Below, piece after piece: positions 10,301-20,971 of a DNA stretch of 64,000 nucleotides. Below the pieces are notes generated by a model. The model was not told the DNA's origin and searched no databases. It worked only from the letters and a program-made list of their open reading frames with translations. Both the position numbers and the translations under genes were made by a program. Position 1 is the first letter of the stretch, and each line of letters begins with the position of its first letter. This DNA comes from Euphorbia lathyris (Eukaryota; Streptophyta; Magnoliopsida; Malpighiales; Euphorbiaceae), in NCBI RefSeq assembly GCF_963576675.1, contig NC_088917.1:13482001-13546000 (forward strand). The letters are read 5' to 3'.

Positions 10301-12347
10301 TTCTCTCATGAAGAACTGCTTGATGCCACTAGTAGATTTGGCAAGGAGAATCTCATCGGTCAATTTCAATTTGGAAACTTGTTTCGTGGAGAGGAGAGAA
10401 ATGGAAAAAAAGTGATTGTGAAGATGTGGGAGATCAATGACGAGCGTGGAGTTTATGGACTGCATAATGAAGACCGGTTAAGGGTATGCTGCAGAAATAT
10501 ATTAGACTGTCTTGTTTGTTTGTTTTTTCTTTACCATCACCTTTTAATACACACGTTACTTGCCTCACAATGAATTCACATATTTCAGGATGAAATTTCT
10601 TTACTTCGACATCCTGAGCTGTTCAATCATCCTAACTTGGTAAAGATGATTGGATATTGTTTCGATGAAGAAAAACATCTTGGTGCTGTTTATGATTTGG
10701 ATCCACAAGACACTCTACATAATCTTGCACCCAAAGGTACTGTTTTTTTTTTCTTTTTTTCTTTTTTAATTTATGTTTATGGTTTTTGTCATACTGCCTT
10801 GTTACTTGGGAATTAAGACTTACATGAATTGTATTCCAATGTGCTTAAAGACAGTCTTACACTAACGTTATGGTGCTCATAGGGCACAACGTAAATCTAG
10901 AGATTATAATTGTCAGCTACTTACTTTGGTTCGAGTGACATACTCGGGCTTTAAACAGCTTCTGTTTCTGATAGTTTATGCTTAAACCTTTGTAGTAACT
11001 TTATTATCTCTTCGAGTGACATACTCGGGCTTAAAATTTAGTGTGCCTATTTCTTATGGTCAGCGATATATTTACATATTCTTGATCATGTCCTGATGGC
11101 CTTTTGTCCATTAGCATGCATGATAGGGTCGTTTATTTTGCTTGAGAATTCATTTGCAGAAAGTGATTTGACATTTTCCATTGCTTATTGATTAAATTAA
11201 TTAGTTTTAATGGACTGACAGCGTAGCTCATTCCTATCCTTGCTTTATGATTTGTTATATTATCCAATTCTTGGGCTAGCAACTAAAGTGAATAGCTCAA
11301 TGCTAAATACTTAAAAAGTTTTGAATTACTGGCAGTGAATATTTATTCTCGATACTGCTCGTATTGTTTTATAATAAACTGCGTTTTCAACTACAGATGA
11401 GTTCACTTGGCTTCAGAGAATGAAAGTTATTTATGAATTCGCCAAGCTGCTTAAGTATTTTCATGGTCCTAATCCACCACATGCGCCCTATAGAGTTGGC
11501 AACGTTGAAGCTGCGAGTATAATACTTGATAAGGTCTGCTCCATATCTGTCTTGTATTTTAGTTGTTGTTCTTTTTGCTTCTGTATTGAACTTTGGAACT
11601 ACATTGGTATGTAGGATTACAGGCCAAAACTGTTTGATTTTGGGATGACTGTTGGTGGAATCATTCTTAGCTTGCGAGAAGAAAGAAACGCTCATCTGTG
11701 TGGACGACCCCGTGGTTACGGGGATAGGAGCAGAGGTATGCAATCCTAATATAATAGGACCAAAGAATAATGTATGTTTTGTAGTAGTTGTGGTAAATAA
11801 CAAGTATTGAGCAACCCATGCATGTGCAGGTATTTATATTGAAGAAGGAGATATTTTTGCATATGGTTGGATACTAGTATGCTTGATATCCAAAACAAGT
11901 CCGACACCAGATGATGATGATCCAATTTATGATGCATTGGGGTGGAATGACCTTGAAGAATCGTCTGATGATATTGAGCAATCGGGAAGCACACTTGTGC
12001 ATGAAGACCTAATACAAGAACGTGCACCAGATGATGAGGATCCAATTTTTGATGCAGACCTTGAAGAATCGTCTGATGATATTGAGCAATCGGGAATCAC
12101 ACTTGTGCATGAAGACCTAATAAAAGAACGTGGTTTCGAGGAGAATGATGGAGTTGAACTTACCAAGTTGGGGTTGGAGTGTACAAGACGATTCGGTTAT
12201 CCTCCTTCAATGAAGGAGGTTGTCAAGCGATTGGAGAATTTACATGTTATTCGTATACATGCTGAAGAGATGGGCATCCAGAATTTGCCGTGCAGGTACA
12301 ACAATAATACTAAATTTGAGTTAGTTCAACAAAAGGTAGATGGGTAA
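3670..12347 (+). CDS. Tandem double pseudokinase, ZED1/RKS1 (ZRK)-like, 12 exons
   Basis: Exons: 3670-3709, 3784-3992, 4082-4235, 4511-4656, 4814-4919, 6947-7375, 9171-9233, 10275-10483, 10589-10736, 11397-11533, 11615-11735, 11830-12347. All introns are GT-AG, phases match at every junction, and the total of 2280 nt closes as 759 codons plus TAA. Residues about 14-361 form one protein-kinase-like domain and about 383-759 a second, joined by a 21-residue basic linker (exon 7). Each half keeps the VAIK-type lysine (VVVKIW, VIVKMW) but has no HRD aspartate (IRNID and RVGNV instead). The first has DFS for DFG; the second keeps DFG. Such pseudokinases in the RLCK-XII/ZRK group act in the cytoplasm as adaptors between NLR immune receptors and pathogen effectors; applying that role here is inference. 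No signal peptide or membrane segment is seen. Two neighbouring genes are the alternative, but the second half has no ATG of its own. Confidence 0.7.
4920..6946. other. Intron 5 of the pseudokinase gene, with repeat-like insert
   Basis: This intron of about 2 kb separates the DFG exon from the C-lobe exon and contains no coding sequence. Around 6015-6250, phrases such as 'ttaaacttgctt' and 'agcaagttta', and 'actaat' and 'ctaatgagac', recur in both orientations, as in a small inverted-repeat element, but clean ends were not found. Confidence 0.35.
7376..9170. other. Intron 6 between the two kinase halves, with possible solo LTRs
   Basis: This intron is about 1.8 kb. A run of A follows 7580. 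Two stretches, about 7740-8070 and 8480-8812, look like small LTRs on the minus strand: each begins on that strand with TGTTACGTCCC or TGTTGTAATAGG and holds a TATA-like stretch. No matching target-site duplications were found, so this reading is weak. No exon that fits the frame was found here. Confidence 0.3.
9171..12347 (+). CDS. Second pseudokinase half with linker (exons 7-12)
   Basis: Exon 7 (63 nt, phase 1 at both ends) supplies a basic linker. Its 3' end (codons for S-L-S, then a phase-1 split) matches the 3' end of exon 1, so it may be the former first exon of a duplicated gene that has lost its ATG. Exon 8 is 209 nt, exactly as long as exon 2, with the same phases. Exon 10 carries RVGNVEAASIILDK where HRD and its downstream N should lie. 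Exon 11 has LFDFGM. The large last exon contains FAYGWILVCLIS, an acidic duplicated insert, and a C-lobe end (LGLECTRRFGYPPSMKEVVKRL) with the usual arginine motif degenerated. It is paralogous to the first half by exon structure and motif order. Confidence 0.7.
9234..10274. other. Intron 7 of the pseudokinase gene
   Basis: AT-rich intron of about 1 kb with a TA dinucleotide run near 10064-10080. No coding signal or recognisable transposon was seen. Confidence 0.35.
10737..11396. other. Intron 9 of the pseudokinase gene
   Basis: AT-rich intron of 660 bp. The phrase 'cgagtgacatactcgggctt' occurs twice (about 10932 and 11014), a short direct repeat. No coding signal was seen. Confidence 0.35.
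11907..12134 (+). repeat. In-frame acidic tandem repeat in the last exon
   Basis: Two adjacent in-frame units, 11907-12026 (120 bp) and 12027-12134 (108 bp), encode near-identical acidic segments rich in D, E and S (DLEESSDDIEQSG and LVHEDLI in each). The second lacks three codons. They lie in the C-lobe of the second pseudokinase, where the kinase fold normally has the loop after helix F, so this half carries an enlarged acidic insertion. Confidence 0.9.
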
Positions 12348-14185
12348 TTTGGCCCATGAATTTAGCACTTACTTTCATTATGGCCCCTAAACTTTGCATT
12401 TTTTCATAATATTAGTTGGGTTGCTGCTACTCTGCTCCCTTGGATACAAATTTCAAAAGAAAAAAGAATAGCAGGCCCTTTGTTTTTAGTAAATACATTA
12501 TGTTGAATTTGTTTGGGTCCAATCCAAGTAAGTACCCATAGTTTGTAGCAATCATTTTTTTTTTTTTTTTTAATTCTTTTATGCTATTAATAGTATTTTA
12601 CATGTATATAATTATAAAATGAATCACGTCACGTGTTTGAACCACTAGTTGAATATGTATGTTTTAAATTGATTAATAGGTTTAACATGTCAAATTAAAA
12701 ATATTATAAATTCAAACATTTTGTGATGTTTTTTCTTAATAATAATAACAATAACAAACACTTGCATTTCAAGTCTTTTTTTTTTCCTTTTTTTTTTTTT
12801 TTTATGTTCTAATGGTTAACTGCTGATATTTTAATTTGATTGCTTTTTATCTTTCATGTTTGATGGTTCTTTTGAGTTTATTCATTGGTTTGTTTTTAAT
12901 CAGTGGATATGTACATCTTATTAAAAAGCATTATTAGCTACTGGTTGATTAATTAAACTACTGGTTGTAGTTAATGAGAGCATCTTCAATGTCAAGATTC
13001 TTCAAAGTTTGCCGTAACTTAATTCTAAAAGTTGTTACTATGATCCCCATGAATTATTATTTTATATATAATTTATTTTAATGATAAATATTGCTATAAA
13101 ATTTCACTATGCTAAAAATTGGTACCATTGCTATAATCATTTAAGCAATCTTTGTTACTCTAATGCAAGGTGTTTTTTCATATGATAATTGCATTACCCA
13201 TTCTGATATTCTATAGGCTTTTAAGTGAAATAAGAGATGATGACCTTTTAATTATATAGAAATTTGGATCTATTTTTAGATCTAAAATGTTATATTTTAT
13301 TATTTGATCAAGTTTAAAATATTAATGGATAACATTACAATATGTATTATTTAAAAAAAAAAAAAATTAAAATTGCTAAATAATTATATCTTAAATAGTC
13401 AATAATGTAAAATAACAAATTAAATAATGAAAGAAACAATTATAGTCTATATATCATTCACACCTTTATAACTTCTAATGGACTGGGCTTAGTCTGGGCT
13501 ATATTGTTCCTGCTCAAAAGAAAGATGAGTGTATAAAAACTCAATGGTAATTGATATCTCATTCTCAGGACGAGCATAATCCCGAAGTCCAAAATTAACA
13601 CTTTTTAATACCCATACAATAAATAAATCAAGATACAAAATTAACAATCTATTCTAACAAAAACCTTTGGAAAAAATTGGTATCGGGATTGTAGATAATG
13701 TTTTGAAAGGAAAAGAGGAATCTGCTTCGACATCAACCACGTGGCGGGCTACAATAGAAGCGTGTTTGAGAAATGCAACAGAAAATATTCTTCAGTTGTC
13801 TCATTTGTGCGTTGGGTACAAAATTGAGGCTTTTCCTAAAATTGTGATTTTGTGTAAGACAAAAAAAAAAAATTGTAACTTATTTATTTTTTGTGAGTAA
13901 GATACGTTGTTAGCTTGTCGTCTGACGAAACACACTGAGTAAGATACGTTGTGAAAAAGTATTGCATAACAACTGCTTATTATACCTCCAAACTCGGATA
14001 GATCATCATCTTGTGAGTAGATAACATCCACCACCTATTTTGAGTCTGGTTCTGATAGAATTGGAATCCTTGCTTGGTTCATTCCTTTGACTAATATTTA
14101 TAAAATAATTACAAATAAATATTCATATAATTAAGGTCCTAACTAGGTAATTGAAATACAATCAAATTGCGATTTTCACAAGATT
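12348..14185. other. Intergenic region after the pseudokinase gene
   Basis: AT-rich with several T and A runs (12558, 12777, 13351). A stretch at 13667-13900 is open for 77 codons, with a segment reading TTWRATIEACLRNATEN, but it matches no family I recognise and has no splice or promoter context. Nothing else is supported. Confidence 0.35.
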
Positions 14186-14482
14186 TTAGGGATAGAATAT
14201 GGTAACAGAAGTCTTCGAACAATTAGTGAAAATATCCGGAATTTGGTGACGAGAAGGTATATGGAGAACCCGAACTTGACCACGTGCCACTTTCTCCCGA
14301 ACAAAGTGAATATCCATTTCAATATGCATTGTGCATTGATCCTTAATGGGTAAGGATACCCGTGAGTAATGTGGTTTAAATGGGACAAGTACAGATAATG
14401 AAAAAATAAACAGGTAAGAGTTTGGGATTGAGATTTGCCCTACCCGCAGATATCCTACATGTTGCCAAGTATTAACGGGCAC
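14186..14482 (-). mobile_element. Ty1/copia RNase H fragment
   Basis: Read on the minus strand, the central part (about 14340-14200) follows the C-terminal end of a copia RNase H: MHIEMDIHFVREKV, then VLHIPSRHQIPDIFT. This is the conserved HIE-D-HFVREKV ... Q-ADIFTK pattern that closes the copia polyprotein. The expected lysine after DIFT is N, and no LTR or upstream domain is visible, so it is a short relic. Confidence 0.7.
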
Positions 14483-16364
14483 AAAAGTTTGGACAATATC
14501 CTCAAAAGTTCGATTTGTCTCAATAAAATCATTTATGTTTGCTTTTGTCCTAATAAAGTCACTTTGATCGTTTTTCAGTTATCCTTTTGTTGAAATTGCT
14601 GACATGGCATCTCAACGTCACATCATCGTCATCATGCATATTAAAAAAAATTGTAACTACACATTTTAATTGGTAATCGATATGCCACATGGGTTAATTT
14701 ATAGTTAAAATTTTAATTAAATCTTTATTTACTTGAGTTAATTTGTGGATTTTTTTAGGGTAAATAATTATAAGGTCCTTGTATTTTTACTTAACTCGCA
14801 AGTATGTCCATCATGTTATTATAAGGTCTTTAGGTTTTAGCTTAATGAGCTCTGTAGTCCCTTTATTTATTTTTATACATGAAAGTATAAAATTGCTTTT
14901 GACTATTAGTTTTCAAATTTTGATACAGAATCCGCTAGTCAAATCCGCTAACACAAAAGATAATTAGCTAACAACTAATGTAATTAGCTACATCTAATTG
15001 TCAAATAAGACCAATTTATATTAAAACTAATTTTAAATCCTTGCAATACAAAGATTGTTTTTTATTATTTTTAATAAAGGTATATTTTCATTTATAATGC
15101 TACATATTACTCATTTATTCTATTCAAATAATATTACCTATTTAATTTGGAAATTGTTAAAAACTATCATTTAAATTTAAAAAAATATAATTTTTTTAAT
15201 TAGAAGCTGAAGACGGAAATCATTAGCAGACATCCCAATCAGATTGGGATCCTTGAGATGGACCGAGCCTAAATATTATTAAAGAATGATTGCAATAAAC
15301 AAAACAGAACATTAACCAAAACGAAATAAATCTCTACCTATAGCATTGTCCCTAATTAGCAGAGAACAAAAATTGGGGTTGGAGTCCCATCATTGCAAAC
15401 CCAAGATAAGACGTCCGAAATTAGCGAGTGCATCAGATTTAGACTCATTAAATCTACACATCATAATGCTTTGGATCTCCATCATAGATTTATAATGAGT
15501 CTAGATCTAACAGTTAATGATCAAAATCATTTGGTCATTCAGGATACATGTGAACACCACTGACATACATCATATGTTTCGTAATAGAATAATAGCATAA
15601 TCTTTTTAAGCATTCAAGTTTTTACTAATTGCAAAATAGTAATCGAATGAACAAATGCAGTGACGGATTCAGGATTTGAGGGAGGGGGGGCAAAACACTA
15701 CGTAACAAAAATTTAGAAAAAAAAATGCAAAATTGTTCAATTTTTTAGACAAAATTGTGACAAAAGCACATTGAACACGCTTAGTAAATCAAAAATCAAT
15801 TGGGATAAATTATTAAGCTGCATGTTATACATATGTTTAACAAACCCCTAGTTCGCATGTATTATGTGTAGGGTTGTAATCGAGCCGAGCTGAGCTTTGC
15901 CCTTGCTCATGCTCGGCTTGTTAGAAAATTGACAAGCTTGAACTTGAGCTCAATATTTTGTTTCTGAGTTGTTCGTTTATTTGTTTACGAGGTTTGCTTG
16001 CAAGCATCTTGTTAATTATGTTCATGAACTCTGCTCGCAAATAACTCATTAATTATGTCCATTTAAAATCTCTTCAACACAAAACTACACAATTTTGAAA
16101 CCTACAAACCTACGTATTTTTACATTTCCCTCTTTATAAAAAGACTATTACTAAAAAAAATCGAATCAAACTTAGTCACGAGCTTGTTCAAGAACACTAT
16201 AATTGAAATGGTTCATGAACTTATTACTGAACCTATAACTGAGCCTGTCTGCGAACTTTCGAGCCAAGTTTCACCATGCTCAACCTTACTTCATTTATAA
16301 ATCGAGCCAAACATGGTTCATGATATTTATAATTCTCTCAATCCCATAATGTCATTCTTCCAAC
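14483..16364. other. Intergenic region with small repeat remnants
   Basis: No gene is visible. At about 15658 the phrase GCAGTGACGGATTCAGGATT resembles a common plant hAT-type transposon end. From about 15868 to 16330, phrases built on 'tcgagccgagctgagct' and their reverse ('gagccaag', 'cgagccaaacatgg') suggest an old inverted-repeat element, common in eudicot genomes. Neither has clear ends. Confidence 0.35.
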
Positions 16365-16850
16365 CCTTAACGTCTAAAATAGTGCAATTACATCCCTAAC
16401 GTCTGCAGTCAAGAGCAATTTTACCCATAACATCGACAAGTTAGGTCAATTTTTGAATATTGTCATCTACACTTCACTTGTCAATCATTTTACCATCATT
16501 AGTAACATATCACAAACATATGAGTAGACGTGAAATTTTATTAAAAAATAAATATATTGTCTATATTTCGTCGAATTTATAAATATTTATTTTCAATTTT
16601 ATTATTAAATCACTAAAAAAAATATGAAATATCTCTTTAGAATTAACTGATATGTGCAAATTGATGTAGAATAAGAAATAAAATATTTGTGTTTTATAAT
16701 AATGTTTCAAATTGACCTAACTTGCCAATGTTAATGATAAAATTACTCTTAGCTGTGAACGTTATGGGTAAAATTGCACCATTTTATATGTTAAGAGTAA
16801 AATTGCTCATAGTTGTAAACGTTGTGAGCATTTTTTACCTTATCCCTTTT
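16365..16850. mobile_element. Inverted-repeat (MITE-like) element, second family copy
   Basis: The same layout as the element at 549-1085: 'cccttaacgtctaaaatagtgcaat' type phrases at the left, and the reverse-complement series ('gggtaaaattgcaccatttta', 'ttaagagtaaaattgctcat') at the right, around an AT-rich centre that also matches. It is more diverged than the first copy and shows no clear target-site duplication. Confidence 0.6.
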
Positions 16851-17764
16851 ATAATTTCTTTATTGATTAATTTAAAACATGTCCACATTAGACATTTTAA
16901 ATCCGAACAACAGTTTAATATAATTTTACCAAACACTAATAATTAAATATCTAATAACTAACAATTTACTGCAAATACAAATATCTAACAACGACAATAA
17001 CAATCTATATATAATATAAAACAGTAACGATGGAGCTGAGGTGTCGACTCCTCGATTTTTGTTGATTAAAAATAAAAATATTTATATACCTTTTTTCTTT
17101 AACTTTTATTAACATTAATAAACAAATATTGCCAACCAAAATATTAGATTTAAGATGATGAATATCAAAAAGAATCCGAAATTGATAGTATACAAAATAC
17201 AAAATAGAAAAGTAATTATCAATATCATCTGGTGTACCCACATTGTAATTTTAGTTGGAAAATTAATAGGTTCCTCCGAATATAAAATTAAATAATTAAA
17301 ATAAGGTTGTTTTTTTCAAATTAAATAATCAAGATAAGGTTGTTTTTTTTAGTGAAAATCTATTTCTTAATTACTATTTGTCTATTGGATAAAGAACTCC
17401 AAACAATAATCCTGCGAATTGGTGGTTGAGCAAGATTTCAATTTCAATTAAAATTCATGTAGTTGATAAAATATTATTTTTTGAGGATAAGCATGGATGG
17501 CAGGTGATAATGTGATCTTATTTTTAATATCTGGCTTATTCGATTTTATTCTCTCTTTCTTTTGAAGACTTCTTTTCCAACTGGTACTCTATCTCATTAT
17601 ATTTTGATCCGTTTCTATTGTAATTTTCTCAAATCAGATTCACCAATAAATATCATTCTATCGAGATGATATTATTAGATGAAAAGGTAATTTTTTTTAT
17701 TTTATATTTAATTTTTCATTTAAATTCATGAATTTTGATTTTTATTTTATTAAATATTTTATAG

Positions 17765-18419
17765 GATACAACAATTGAGGCAAAAATTAAACCAGACTTA
17801 TTTATGAAATTTGACAAATTCTTGGAAGAGCACAAAACATATGTTTTTTAGTACTTCAATGTTGCAAAAAATAATGGAGACTACAAAGCAACCAAACATT
17901 CATTTAAACTGAATTTTTTGTACAAAACATGTGTCACGAAACATGAATATACAACTATTAAAAAGAATTTGTTTGATTTCACGCCAATTGAAGATATCAT
18001 GTCCAATTCTATCGATCAAGCATTTTTAGCTGGTAAGTATGTAATTTATTAATGTTATATTATTATCTAATTATAGCTTTTGAAAACATTTATATTTTGG
18101 TGTAGATGTAATCGAAGAGGTAAAACAAATTCAAGATATTGTAGAAACTAAAGGAGATGAAAAGATTGGCTATAGACTCTCTTTTACATTGTTAGATGCC
18201 GGGTGAGTTAAAATATATATATATATATATATATATATCTTATATTTAATTTTTTTTTTTTAATTCTACCATAAACATATTTTTTCTCTACATGTAGAGA
18301 AAATCGAATCAATTGTACTATATGGGATGACTTTGCTCTAGACTTAAAAGCCTATATTACTACGGCTAATCCTCCATATGTGATTATTCTGCAGCATGCC
18401 AAGATTAAAAAGTTTGGAG
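17765..18419 (+). pseudogene. RPA 70-kDa (RPA1, DUF223-type OB-fold) gene fragment
   Basis: Exons 17765-18032, 18106-18202 and 18298-18419 join in phase with GT-AG introns; a short 5' exon ending at 17686 may precede them. The translated order follows plant replication protein A 1: 'TIEAKIKPDLFMKFDKFL', then 'YKATKHSFKLNF', then a DVIEEVKQIQDI segment, and INCTIWDDFA, the typical ssDNA-binding OB-fold strand (V-LWGDFA in the family). RPA1 binds single-stranded DNA in the nucleus; RPA-like genes are known Helitron passengers in plants. A TAG stop at the codon before YFNV breaks the first exon, and the rest of RPA1 (about 600 residues or more) is missing. Confidence 0.7.
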
Positions 18420-18474
18420 GTAAAATAATCTTATTATAGCTTATTATAATTTTTGCATTATATATGTTTCTATA

Positions 18475-18565
18475 TATATATATTTCGAAACCTAATTAAA
18501 TAAGTAACGATAGAGCTGAGGTGTCAACTCCTCAATTTTTGTTGATTAAAAATAATATTTTTTTT
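18475..18565 (+). repeat. Second Helitron 5'-end-like sequence
   Basis: A run 'gtaacgatagagctgaggtg' followed by 'tcaactcctcaatttttgtt' repeats, with few changes, the subterminal sequence found at about 17028-17072. It is preceded by 'tctatatatatatat', as at a Helitron 5' end. It marks either a nested Helitron or a copy with a false 5' end; both could share the 3' end at 20971. Confidence 0.6.
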
Positions 18566-20336
18566 TCCATTTTTGCTGACATTAATAAAAGATATTGATA
18601 TTTTGCTTGAAATCAGATTTAGTATCACGAATGGAATATATGATCAATATCCAACTCTATGATCAATATCCAACTCTATTTAAACTACCTTTTTAAATAA
18701 TTGTAAAATATGCTACAAATAATGCCAGGATATGATTATCATTATCCAACTCTATTTAAACTACTTTTTTAATTAATTTTAAAATATGAAAATAATAATA
18801 ATAATAATAATGTTAATGTTGAATAACTAATAATGCCGTGAAATTAGAAGAATGCAGACTTTAACTCCAAACTCTCTATCTCTTCACAACTCCTTCTACG
18901 ACTTGAACTCCAACTCCTATTTAAATGAGTTTAAAGTTTTTGGTAATTTAATGTGAAAATGTTATTTTGCATTGTTAATTTTATTAGTTTTTGTTCTCTT
19001 TCAGATAAATTCTAGGGTTTCTTCATGTCTCTTTCCCCTTCTGATGCACGGTATGTATAATAATGTTGCTCTAAATATTATAAATCTATCTTCTGTGTGT
19101 TGATTTTGTTTATTGAGCTGATTTTTTAGAAAAATATACATATTATTGTTGGGTCAATTTTGATGTATAAATAGTGATCATCAGAAACATAAAATTAATA
19201 GAAAAAACAGATAATAATGAATTAGAGTCCATCAGTTCTTACATTTGTCTATATTTAGTGGAGCAAATCATGACAAGCAGATAGTTAAAAATTGGAAAAT
19301 TGATTTGTATACTGGAGTAGATTATGATGATATTCGAATATATATAAAAATGTGAAAACTGATATTTGAATTCTAACCACCGTTATAATGACATCATTAT
19401 ACATAAAATTTTAGTTTTCAAATATCAGTCTACTGTTTTATAATGATTTTTCTAGAAACATAAAATTTTCTTAAAAACTTATTTAGATTATAATGATTTT
19501 TCCAGAAACATTACAGTTCATTAACTAAGTTCAGGCCTATCTCAAGACAACTACGATGACATATTTATTTATGATCACTCCATTGTTATTTTTTTCTTTA
19601 ATTAATATGTAGCTTTATTAAACTCAGAATCTCTTATAATAACACATGTCTCTTAATATATTCCCAAGATCTCTTAATTTAGTTTATCTTGACATTGGAG
19701 TGATCATAAATTCATTTTGTTTGTTTTTGCAGGATGATTATGACGTAATGGCCAAATTTTACTTTGATGCTTCATATCATGGATAGTTGTTAAACTGAGA
19801 TTTAAGCTATATTAGATATTTAACATTTTGTGTTTTTATATATATCATCTTCTAAACTTATAAAAGAGGTAAATTTTATAAATTTTATTCCAATTTTACT
19901 TTTATTGGATTTTGCAATTTCTAATGGTAGAGCTAGACATCAAATTTAACTATGTATTAGTGATTATTATTTTTAGTTTTAATGTTTTAAGCAATCTGTC
20001 ATTTTGTAATACATGTTTGTTTTTATAATGAACACTTTTAATGCTCCATTGAAGAAAATTTAGAAATCTCTAACGCTGCAGCTATTTTATTTACGTTGTT
20101 TTGAAAATTCCACTTTATTTTTCAATTTATGGAGATAGCTTAATTATTAAATTAAAGGCTGTACAACAACATAGTATAATATCAACTTTGTAAATGCTAA
20201 TATATTGTTGTAATTTCCATTCTTTGTGGTCCATTTTAGTTACTTCTTTGGATAAAAAAAAATAGTATATACACTTTGCTTTGAGGGAGAGATTAGTGTC
20301 GTTTTGCTTCAGATCATATCCTTTACAGGTATGGTC

Positions 20337-20537
20337 ATTAATCATTGATTCTGTTATGGATACGGTCTTTATTTAACTTTTCCGTCGAGTTTGGGCTACA
20401 TGCATCGTTAGGAGACGTGGACAAATAAAAATAAGAGTTCATTGAGTAGGATAGATTTTCATTAAAATCGCCAACTCTCCCAAACTTGACCGAAAAGTTA
20501 AATAAAAGCCAATTCCATAATGAAATTAATGATTAAT
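20337..20537. repeat. Foldback element with about 59-bp arms
   Basis: The left arm (20337-20395) and the reverse complement of the right arm (20479-20537) match over about 59 bp with around 80 percent identity, both containing 'tttatttaacttttc'. The loop is about 80 bp. It lies inside the Helitron and carries no coding sequence: a small MITE-like foldback. Confidence 0.6.
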
Positions 20538-20971
20538 CGCTCAACATGGAAAAAATAATTGATTAAAAGTTTGATCCTTAAAACATGTAAACTCAGGAGC
20601 TTAATTATACTTTTTGCCTTTATTAAAACCATGCAATTGTGATGACTTTTATTCTTTACCAAATCTTATTGACTCCTAGATTTGTTACAGCTTGTGCTGT
20701 GACAAATGTAAAAAGTGTACAATATATGCTGAATTTTTTTATCGTAATAATATTTTTTTTAGCTTCATTTTTTTTTTTTTTTGGTAGAAATTTTTTAGCT
20801 TCATTAGTTAAACTAATATAACATATTATTTAAAAAAAACATATAAAAAAAATAATAGAATTTAATTTAAAAAGTATTTTTATGTTATTAATTTTAATTA
20901 TTAAATTATAATAAATTTTTAATATTTAAATGTTAAAGATGAATCCGTGCATCGCACGGGCCAAAAACTAG

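Larger units (their letters stand above)
17004..20971 (+). mobile_element. Non-autonomous Helitron carrying an RPA1-like gene
   Basis: The left end is A followed by TCTATATATAATATAAAAC, then 'gatggagctgaggtgtcgac', which matches the 5'-TC ends of plant Helitrons. The right end has a short hairpin (CCGTGC-atc-GCACGG, 20945-20959), a spacer, and CTAG at 20968-20971 followed by T. This fits Helitron insertion between A and T without target duplication. The roughly 4 kb interior holds three exons of an RPA large-subunit-like gene but no Rep/helicase. A second 5'-end-like sequence at about 18475-18560 suggests two overlapping Helitron units. Confidence comes from the ends plus the typical RPA cargo. 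Confidence 0.65.
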
